Below, piece by piece: positions 6,427-11,891 of a stretch of 11,891 nt of DNA (positions within the stretch are counted from its first letter, which is position 1; each line of letters begins with the position of its first letter). The notes below the pieces were generated by a model. That model was not told where the DNA came from, ran no database searches, and saw only the letters and a list, made by a program, of their open reading frames with translations. Made by a program: the position numbers and the translations under genes. The stretch spans positions 1 through 11,891 of the forward strand of contig JBBTWV010000063.1 of the NCBI GenBank assembly GCA_038062615.1. The letters run 5' to 3'. The stretch is from JBBTWV01 sp038062615 (GTDB lineage Bacteria > Patescibacteriota > Gracilibacteria > UBA1369 > UM-FILTER-53-11).

Positions 6427-9400
6427 ATGATCAAAATATTCAAAAAACAAAAAGTACTCCTCGCCCTTTTTGTGGCAATCCTGACGGCTACTTTGGTAGG
6501 TCCAACGCAAATGACCTCTGCCGCTATAGACACCATTTACGGTGAGAAGTGCCGGCTGCAGGTTTATCCTTATAATCCAACGGCTACTTCGGATACTTTT
6601 GGTAAAGCCGGAGACCAGCACATCAACATTTTAGATCAAATTACCTGTAACCAACACGTTCAGTATCCTCGGGCAGTTACGGATAACAATGCGTATTATC
6701 AGCCCGACCCCCTCCCCCAGGACAACCCTGTCTTCTCTGGCTCAGAGCTGATTCGTGTTCCGGGTGCCATTCATGAACATGCGTATATCAATGAGAGTGA
6801 TAGTGCCAATCCCACGAACGGCGCCGATCGGTACTATTACAAATCTTACATTGATCGTTATGAAATTACGATTAAACCCGATGCCTACACCAATACGTAT
6901 ATTGAAAATATTACGTGTAATTTTTGGGAAGATAATGAATATCTCAAATCATTGCTGGGTGATTGCGATGGAGAGTTGGCCGTGGAAGACCCCAATGTGA
7001 CGCAAAAATATGGCGGCGTGAGGGTTAGCAAGGTGCAAGATGACCTCAACAAAACCATAACTATTACCTGGCAGTTTGCCACGAGTGGATCAGGGCGACC
7101 GTGGAAGTTTGGCATTAACCGCGGCCCAGAGTTTGAGGTACATGACCGAAGCGGAAAAGTTTCCGACCTCACCAATCCGGCAAACCGAATGTTCAACTTG
7201 AGCGTGAATCTTCCTACCAAACCAAATGGGCAGATTTGGAGCGCTACGACAACGGCACGCGCGCTTATAGCCGATGTGGTGTTAGCAAAAAATAATTACC
7301 CTTCTCGTTTTAATGACTCTTGCGGAGCCACTGGAAATCCAAATTCTCCTGGCGCTGGCTGGTGCTGGCTGAGCCCAAATGCCAACGAGCCTATTGAACG
7401 CAATATTTTAACCGCAGACGGCCTTCATGATTTTTACTGGGCAGCGCCCGACATCCGCAGTTCAGTTTGGAAAAAGCCGCCGCTCCCAACGCTTACGCTC
7501 ATAAAAAATGTGGTGCCCGAAAGCATTCCGGCTTCGGACTTCACACTTTTTGCTACTAAAGGGAATGAACAACCCATCCCATTCCAGAGCGGTCAACTAC
7601 AAGAACTTTCTCCAGGAACATATCGCCTTTCTGAAGACAGTGAGCCAAACTTTTCACCAAGCCCTTGGGGAGGTAACTGCAACGGTGACAGCATCACGCT
7701 CAACTTTGGTGATAACAAAATTTGTAACATCACCAATACGTTTGTGCCACCGCCTCCACCTCCTCCGCCACCTCCGCCACCACCGCCACCGCCAGTGTGC
7801 ATTCCAACAACCGAGATTTGTGATAACTTAGACAACAACTGCAACAACCAAGTTGATGAGGGTCCCGTCTGCCAACCACCGCCGCCTCCGCCACCAGGCT
7901 GCACCCCGACCCTGGAAATTTGCGACAACCGAGACAACAACTGCAACGGCCAAGTTGATGAAAACCTCTTCCAGTCTTGCACCAACTCGTGCGGCAATGT
8001 GGGAGTTCAGACCTGTGGTAGCGGAAGTTGGGGTTCGTGCTCCGCCTCATCTTGCCCCGTGCCACCACCACCTCCTCCTCCTCCACCCCCCCCACCACCT
8101 CCGCCTCAACTGGCCTGCACTAATTTGAGAATTTCTTCTCCAACACCATTTCCTCTTACTACCGATGATGATCAAACTTTTACCGTAGTAGTGGATCCGG
8201 AAAATTTCTCCGGACTCATTACTTGGAAGCACACAAAAGGGAATTTTCAAGAAATCGGCTATGGGTCAAGAATCACCTTACCTAAAGAAGACCTTACCAC
8301 CGAAAGCCGCATCAGCGTTCAAGCGACGCCGGTAGCCCCGGGTGCGGTCTGCATGGCCGAAACGCTACCAGAAAGGACAAGCCGACCACCACCTCCTCCG
8401 CCACAGTCCGCCGGGCAGCTCACCAAACATGCTCTCGTTCTTAAATCCACCGGCAACGTCATCAAAAAAAATCAGACGGCGCAGTTCCAGCTCGTGTTTA
8501 ATCCTGCATCGCCTCTTGCGGAAGTTACGATTAAAGATTCCATGCGGCAAAAACTTATCGGCAATAAAAAAGGTGAAATTACGCTCGTTGCTGGCGCGTT
8601 TGATAAAAAAGATTTTAAAGTGGAGAAGCGTTTGCGCGGAGTGGCAGCTGTTCCGACCTGCAGTACTAAGCTGGCCGCAGATGCCATTTGTTTTGAGGGC
8701 AACCCCCTCACCGACGCGGGCATCAAGATCAAACACATCGCCAACGAGACGATCCTGATTACCTACCAAGGTAAGCTCACCAAATCCGATATCAATGAAG
8801 CGTTTTGCAAAGATAAAAGACAGACGGGATCTTTTTGTGGTGAAGAATTTAAAAATGAAGCCACGGCGAGAGTATCTGGATTTACTGATGAGAAAGCCTC
8901 GGATACCTTGTTCACTCCGTGTCCGTTCTTGCTCACAAAGGGTATTGGTGATGTGATTCTTGAAAAAGATTTAACGGTTGGCTCGGATATTCGCTCATGC
9001 GCGGGCATTCCAAATATTGAAGGTCCGACGATTATTATTCCGCCACCTCCACCACCGCCAACTCTTGGAAAAACGGGTTCGGCTCCAATTATTAATGTTC
9101 CAACCCACGGCTTCTGCAAACAAAGTAATGACAGTGGCGGTTCGGCGCCGACGTCTTATCGCAATCCCGTAAAGAGTTTGAGTAGCGCCATTTGTGAAGT
9201 TTCTCTTACGCTTGCGGATGTCTTAACGCCGCCAAAAATCCGCCAAGACGTTTTGGAAAATATCACTCGCATTGCTCGCTTTAACGATAATCTTGGCACC
9301 GGCAGCGATGTGACGGTAGCCGATCTCGAAATGCCACCACTGAAAGGCGAAAATCCGAATCCAAACTTTGAAGTTTATAAACTTAAAAAAGGAAATTTGA

Positions 9401-9861
9401 TTGTGGATGATGCCGACCATTTGATGATGAAGGGCGCTCGCACCTATATTGTGGAAGACGGCGACCTCATTATTAAGAGCAATATTGAGTATGGGCCAAC
9501 GACGTATGGCTTCCAAGATGTTCAAAATATTCCATCCATCGCTTTCATTGTTATGAATGGAAATATTAAAATTGACCCGAATGTAACCAAGCTTTCTGGA
9601 ATTTTTGTGACACTGAATAGTACCGAAGCGGGAACCAAGGGAGGAAAAGTTCTTGGCACCGCGCCGTCCGAAAAACCGCTTACCTTTGAAGGTTCTGTCT
9701 ATGGTGATATTCAGCCGCTCTTTGAGAGCCGCAGCTACATTGGCAACGCGCGCCAGGGTCAGGCTACCATCGCCATCAATTATGACGGCCGACTCTTTTA
9801 TAGTTTGCCACCCGGCCTAAAGGAGATTTTGGAAATTTCAGCCGAGCAAGTAGCGAGATAA
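6427..9861 (+). CDS. Secreted modular surface protein with prealbumin-like, MopE-like and beta-rich modules
   Basis: 1144 residues, ATG 6427 to TAA 9859-9861, third gene of the operon. A Sec signal peptide is clear: MIKIFKKQK, hydrophobic core about 10-25, likely cleavage after Ala32 or Ala33. Residues about 33-350 are a beta-rich domain of unknown family with scattered Cys and Trp. Residues about 356-440 resemble prealbumin-like (SpaA-type) domains, starting LTLIKNVVPES and ending ICNITNTF. A 16-proline tract (441-456) leads to two MopE-type putative metal-binding motifs, TEICDNLDNNCNNQVDEG (about 462-479) and LEICDNRDNNCNGQVDE (about 496-512). The second is followed by a Cys-rich GVQTC..GSWGSC segment. 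After 15 prolines (546-560) come further beta domains, including a DUF11-like stretch (about 662-845). The C-terminus (about 918-1144) has a strand-repeat look (YIVEDGDLIIKSN, AFIVMNGNIKI) and ends with YDGRLFYSLPPGLKEILEIS. No LPXTG motif or C-terminal anchor is seen. Probably displayed or secreted; adhesion or metal binding is possible but unproven. Confidence 0.9.
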   Translation: MIKIFKKQKVLLALFVAILTATLVGPTQMTSAAIDTIYGEKCRLQVYPYNPTATSDTFGKAGDQHINILDQITCNQHVQYPRAVTDNNAYYQPDPLPQDNPVFSGSELIRVPGAIHEHAYINESDSANPTNGADRYYYKSYIDRYEITIKPDAYTNTYIENITCNFWEDNEYLKSLLGDCDGELAVEDPNVTQKYGGVRVSKVQDDLNKTITITWQFATSGSGRPWKFGINRGPEFEVHDRSGKVSDLTNPANRMFNLSVNLPTKPNGQIWSATTTARALIADVVLAKNNYPSRFNDSCGATGNPNSPGAGWCWLSPNANEPIERNILTADGLHDFYWAAPDIRSSVWKKPPLPTLTLIKNVVPESIPASDFTLFATKGNEQPIPFQSGQLQELSPGTYRLSEDSEPNFSPSPWGGNCNGDSITLNFGDNKICNITNTFVPPPPPPPPPPPPPPPPVCIPTTEICDNLDNNCNNQVDEGPVCQPPPPPPPGCTPTLEICDNRDNNCNGQVDENLFQSCTNSCGNVGVQTCGSGSWGSCSASSCPVPPPPPPPPPPPPPPPQLACTNLRISSPTPFPLTTDDDQTFTVVVDPENFSGLITWKHTKGNFQEIGYGSRITLPKEDLTTESRISVQATPVAPGAVCMAETLPERTSRPPPPPPQSAGQLTKHALVLKSTGNVIKKNQTAQFQLVFNPASPLAEVTIKDSMRQKLIGNKKGEITLVAGAFDKKDFKVEKRLRGVAAVPTCSTKLAADAICFEGNPLTDAGIKIKHIANETILITYQGKLTKSDINEAFCKDKRQTGSFCGEEFKNEATARVSGFTDEKASDTLFTPCPFLLTKGIGDVILEKDLTVGSDIRSCAGIPNIEGPTIIIPPPPPPPTLGKTGSAPIINVPTHGFCKQSNDSGGSAPTSYRNPVKSLSSAICEVSLTLADVLTPPKIRQDVLENITRIARFNDNLGTGSDVTVADLEMPPLKGENPNPNFEVYKLKKGNLIVDDADHLMMKGARTYIVEDGDLIIKSNIEYGPTTYGFQDVQNIPSIAFIVMNGNIKIDPNVTKLSGIFVTLNSTEAGTKGGKVLGTAPSEKPLTFEGSVYGDIQPLFESRSYIGNARQGQATIAINYDGRLFYSLPPGLKEILEISAEQVAR
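7747..8106 (+). repeat. Intragenic polyproline tracts flanking a duplicated MopE-like module
   Basis: Sixteen consecutive proline codons (7747-7794), a 7-proline tract near 7876-7896 and fifteen more (8062-8106) flank two related modules at 7798-7863 and 7900-7965. The modules share long nucleotide runs, including GACAACAACTGCAAC and CAAGTTGATGA, which indicates duplication of a linker-plus-module unit. Further tracts of 6 and 7 prolines lie near 8386-8403 and 9040-9060. Proline codons are mixed CCA/CCG/CCT, so the repeat is not perfect at the DNA level. Translation of such tracts normally depends on EF-P. Confidence 0.85.
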
Positions 9862-9865
9862 GACA

Positions 9866-9876
9866 TCTGGTATAAT
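9866..9876 (+). promoter_or_regulatory. Extended -10 promoter of holA (leaderless-type)
   Basis: TCTGGTATAAT contains a perfect TATAAT (9871-9876) with the TGn extension and repeats exactly the 11-mer at 1129-1139. No good -35 is found 16-18 bp upstream, which is tolerable for an extended -10. The predicted start, about 9883-9884, is only 2-3 nt from the ATG at 9886, so the mRNA would be leaderless or nearly so. It lies in the 24-nt gap after the surface-protein gene. Confidence 0.65.
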
Positions 9877-9885
9877 GGCTTGCGT

Positions 9886-10857
9886 ATGCCTGTTTTTTTA
9901 TTCTCCGGTGAAGATACCTACTCGCAGCTGCAAAAGCTCAACTTTTGGCAGGCGGAGTTTGAAAAAAAACATGGAGGGGACATGAACATTGCCATGTTTG
10001 AGGGCAAACAGACTACGGCGCTGGAAATTTTCCAGGCCTGCTCTGCCATGCCATTTTTGGCAGAAAAACGGCTCACTATTGTGAAGAACTTTTTGGCAGA
10101 AGCACGCGACGAAGAGCGAGTCGGCATGGTTGATATTTTAGAAAAAATTCCGGATTTTAGTGTTTTGGTTTTTAGTGAAACCCTCGGTATTGACCGCCGC
10201 ATTGGACTCTTTAAGAAACTGCAAAAAGTTGCCAAGCATACGGAGTTTGCGCCTATTACCGGCTCTAAACTTCTAAGCTGGATTGAGGCTATGGCGGCAC
10301 AAAAAGGCAGCAGCATAGAAAAAGAAGCCGTGATTTTTCTATGTGAATTTTGTGGCGGAGACTTGTTCCGGTTGGAGAATGAAATCGCCAAGTTGGTTGG
10401 ATATGCGGGTCAACGCGCCATCACCAAACAAGATGCGAACCTTCTTTTGGACACGCAATTAACCGCCAACATCTTTAAACTCACGGATGGCATTGGGCAA
10501 AAAAATCAGCGGATAGCACTTTCCATGCTCCACCTCCTCATTGAAAATGGCGAAGAACTCCATGTGATTCTGTCCATGATTATGCGGCAATTTCGCATCA
10601 TCACCCAAATAAAAGATTTGGCATCACAAGGACTTTCACAAGGTGCCATAACCTCCACGCTTAAAGTACATCCGTTTGTGGTCACCAATACCCTTCCCCA
10701 AACTCGAAATTTTTCCATGGAGCAGTTAAAGCGGGCCTATGAATTATTGATCCAAATTGATACCAAAATTAAGAGCGGCGGCATCAAAATTCTTGCTGGA
10801 GATAACCGTGAATTTGTTTTGGCGATGGATCGGCTGGTGCTGGATTTATGCAACTAA
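9886..10857 (+). CDS. holA: DNA polymerase III delta subunit
   Basis: The delta subunit of the clamp-loader complex opens the beta sliding clamp for DNA replication in the cytoplasm. The 323-residue length is typical. The N-terminus MPVFLFSGEDTYS matches the family's opening strand and degenerate nucleotide-binding region. SAMPFLAEKRLTIVKN (about 52-67), FCGGDLFRLENEIAKLVGY (about 155-173), ANIFKLTDGIGQKNQRIAL, ELHVILSMIMRQFRII and KVHPFVV follow in the order expected of delta. ATG 9886 is preferred over an in-frame TTG at 9880 because the promoter -10 ends at 9876, so TTG would lie at or before the transcription start. No Shine-Dalgarno is present. The TAA at 10855-10857 overlaps the end of the opposing methyltransferase gene by 12 bp. 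Single-gene transcription is likely. Confidence 0.92.
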   Translation: MPVFLFSGEDTYSQLQKLNFWQAEFEKKHGGDMNIAMFEGKQTTALEIFQACSAMPFLAEKRLTIVKNFLAEARDEERVGMVDILEKIPDFSVLVFSETLGIDRRIGLFKKLQKVAKHTEFAPITGSKLLSWIEAMAAQKGSSIEKEAVIFLCEFCGGDLFRLENEIAKLVGYAGQRAITKQDANLLLDTQLTANIFKLTDGIGQKNQRIALSMLHLLIENGEELHVILSMIMRQFRIITQIKDLASQGLSQGAITSTLKVHPFVVTNTLPQTRNFSMEQLKRAYELLIQIDTKIKSGGIKILAGDNREFVLAMDRLVLDLCN

Positions 10858-11694
10858 GGACATCCTAAAATATTCTCTTATACCTCCGCTGTTACTTTTG
10901 AGTGGGATATAGAGTGGATTTTGCGCATTCACAGTGCACATATTATCTCCCATTGTTAACTCTAAAGGTGGTTTCTCCCCATCAGGAAAATCACCAGACG
11001 AATTCATCAGCATCATCCCTTGAGGGCTTAAAAGACGGTAAGTCGCGCGAAATAATTCATTCGACCCGACGTGGTGGTGTACCCCCATGCGTTCATAAAT
11101 TAGATCGTAAGTTCCTTCTTCAAGAGGCGGCGAGCCGTGAGGATACCAACTGCTCACATGTTGCAAATGGATGTACGGATCAGCAACTTCATCAAAAATA
11201 TGAATGCGATATTGTTCTTGTAACTCCAATAAAAATTCCATCGTACTCCGAACCTCATCTCCAAATTCAAAAACAAGTTTTTGAACGAGAGAGTCAATTT
11301 CTGGAGCCGCATCTAAGATTTCACTCAATTTTTGCATTATTGCGCAATGAACAGATGAAGTAAAATCGCTCACGAATACATCGCGAGAAAATTTCAAATA
11401 CGGATTGATGGCAGTTCTCCCACCTGCCGTATGGATGACAGCATGGGGAAACAAATGACTTAATTGTGACACCGCCGCTCCTGCCCCAGGACCCACTTCA
11501 AGAATTTTTCGTGGACCAGGACTCGGCCATAATCCCATGAGAGAATAGACATCCGGCGGTATTTTTCGGCTGTTACAAGGCGAAATACCCTTCCTATGGG
11601 AATATGGATCGTCTGGATTACCAGGCTGATAAATAATTCCTTCAGCCTTTGCCCGCTCTACACCTTCCCAATATTTGCCGATAAGTTCCGTCAT
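10846..11694 (-). CDS. Class I SAM-dependent methyltransferase, substrate unknown
   Basis: 282 residues from ATG 11694-11692 to TAA (10848-10846, minus strand). Residues 64-75 (ILEVGPGAGAAV) form motif I, the glycine-rich SAM-binding loop of Rossmann-fold methyltransferases. YDLIYERMGVHHHVG (196-210) and the following RATYRLLSPQGMMLMNSSG (218-234) look like the motif IV/V-VI region, with the usual RLLxPGG-type turn written as SPQG. The stretch between motif I and YDLIYE is about 120 residues, longer than the 60-70 of a minimal fold, and contains a helical insert (about 110-165) that may recognise substrate. An in-frame TTG at 11712 would add six residues, but a -10 at 11709-11704 argues for the ATG. 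The gene converges on holA with a 12-bp overlap. DNA, RNA, protein and small-molecule substrates all remain open. Confidence 0.8.
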   Translation of the reverse strand: MTELIGKYWEGVERAKAEGIIYQPGNPDDPYSHRKGISPCNSRKIPPDVYSLMGLWPSPGPRKILEVGPGAGAAVSQLSHLFPHAVIHTAGGRTAINPYLKFSRDVFVSDFTSSVHCAIMQKLSEILDAAPEIDSLVQKLVFEFGDEVRSTMEFLLELQEQYRIHIFDEVADPYIHLQHVSSWYPHGSPPLEEGTYDLIYERMGVHHHVGSNELFRATYRLLSPQGMMLMNSSGDFPDGEKPPLELTMGDNMCTVNAQNPLYIPLKSNSGGIREYFRMSLVA

Positions 11695-11703
11695 GAGATG
11701 TAG

Positions 11704-11731
11704 ACAATACAACTATTTATAAATAAATCAA
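11704..11731 (-). promoter_or_regulatory. Promoter of the methyltransferase gene
   Basis: On the minus strand TTGATT (11731-11726), a 16-bp spacer and TATTGT (11709-11704, 4 of 6). The ATG at 11694 begins 9 nt after the -10, so the transcript would again be leaderless or nearly so. The -35 and spacing are reasonable and the -10 moderate. A perfect palindrome lies about 30 bp further upstream. Confidence 0.45.
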
Positions 11732-11760
11732 GTTTCGACCTTGGAGCCCCATTGACATCT

Positions 11761-11780
11761 CCGCCGTCCCGGGACGGCGG
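11761..11780. repeat. Perfect 20-bp GC palindrome, possible operator or hairpin
   Basis: CCGCCGTCCC is followed directly by its exact reverse complement, GGGACGGCGG. GCCCC (11746-11750) and GGGGC (11779-11783) could extend or compete with it. As RNA it could fold with a 4-nt CCGG loop and an 8-bp stem, but no T-run follows on either strand, so an intrinsic terminator is not supported. Its position about 30 bp upstream of the methyltransferase -35 would suit a dimeric regulator site. It could also be a dispersed palindromic repeat. Confidence 0.5.
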
Positions 11781-11844
11781 GGCCTAAAGCTAAATGGCTT
11801 ATCAAAGCCCAAATATAGGCACAAAAGTCTGCCCAGGCGGGATA

Positions 11845-11861
11845 AACCAATTAATTTGGTT
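11845..11861. repeat. Short AT-rich inverted repeat
   Basis: AACCAA (11845-11850) and TTGGTT (11856-11861) flank TTAAT. The six-bp arms are short and could arise by chance. It lies in the unassigned right edge of the window (11781-11891), where no gene can be called with confidence. Confidence 0.25.
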
Positions 11862-11891
11862 GAATTTTGGGTCTGCATGTGACTGATTTGC

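Noticed and set aside
9880..9885. TTG at 9880 as holA start
   Set aside because: It lies 3 nt after the -10 element, at or before the likely transcription start. ATG 9886 gives the normal family N-terminus.
10902..11363. 153-codon plus-strand frame opposite the methyltransferase
   Set aside because: The opposing frame has clear methyltransferase motifs; this one has no motif, promoter or protein-like composition.
11752..11757. TTGACA on the plus strand near the right edge
   Set aside because: The position 17 bp downstream is CGGCGG inside the palindrome, so there is no -10.
11802..11891. Minus-strand open frame entering from the right edge and stopping at TGA 11804-11802 (29 codons)
   Set aside because: A second minus-strand frame is also open across the same stretch, and the plus strand has a 30-codon ATG frame (11794). 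With so little sequence and no recognised motif, none can be called a gene end.
1..11891. CRISPR arrays, tRNA/rRNA genes, insertion sequences, recoded TGA
   Set aside because: No regularly spaced repeats, cloverleaf or rRNA segments, transposase motifs or in-frame TGA were seen in either strand.

Overview
The window most likely comes from a Candidate Phyla Radiation (Patescibacteria-like) bacterium, perhaps near Peregrinibacteria. This is an inference from gene style, not from a marker gene. It rests on an archaeal-type triosephosphate isomerase, secreted proteins built from proline-tract linkers plus MopE-like, prealbumin-like and beta-rich modules, a lack of Shine-Dalgarno sequences, and very tight gene packing. 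TGA is not reassigned: none of the long frames contains it in frame, and all six complete genes end in TAA. The glycine-decoding TGA code of Gracilibacteria/SR1 is therefore unlikely.

Layout. Bases 1-311 (minus) hold the N-terminal 103 codons of tpiA, running off the left edge. Bases 312-499 are a divergent control region with a good plus-strand sigma70-type promoter (TTGACA-17-TATGGT) and a long, repeat- and hairpin-rich leader. This leads to an unrecognised 196-residue helical protein (500-1090). A strong extended -10 promoter at 1111-1139 then starts an apparent three-gene operon. Its members are a 1683-residue protein with a glycine-rich, beta-barrel-like central segment (1187-6238), a 55-residue single-membrane-span protein too short for most gene finders (6253-6420), and a 1144-residue Sec-secreted modular surface protein (6427-9861). 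holA, the DNA polymerase III delta subunit, follows from its own leaderless-type promoter (ATG at 9886, ending 10857). It overlaps by 12 bp, tail to tail, a class I SAM-dependent methyltransferase on the minus strand (11694-10846). The right edge (11695-11891) holds the methyltransferase promoter, a perfect 20-bp GC-rich palindrome and otherwise unassigned DNA.

How the genes fit together. The most interesting unit is the 1187-9861 operon, a candidate cell-surface or envelope system. The giant protein and the small membrane protein end in nearly the same tail (FVPA[D/E]AxTxPV[D/E]GG). That points to common targeting, processing or assembly, or to an old duplication, even though the rest of the two proteins is unrelated. 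The third protein carries a signal peptide, a prealbumin-like domain, two MopE-type CDNxDNNC motifs between 16- and 15-proline tracts, a DUF11-like region and a beta-solenoid-like C-terminus. tpiA, holA and the methyltransferase are ordinary neighbours with separate promoters.
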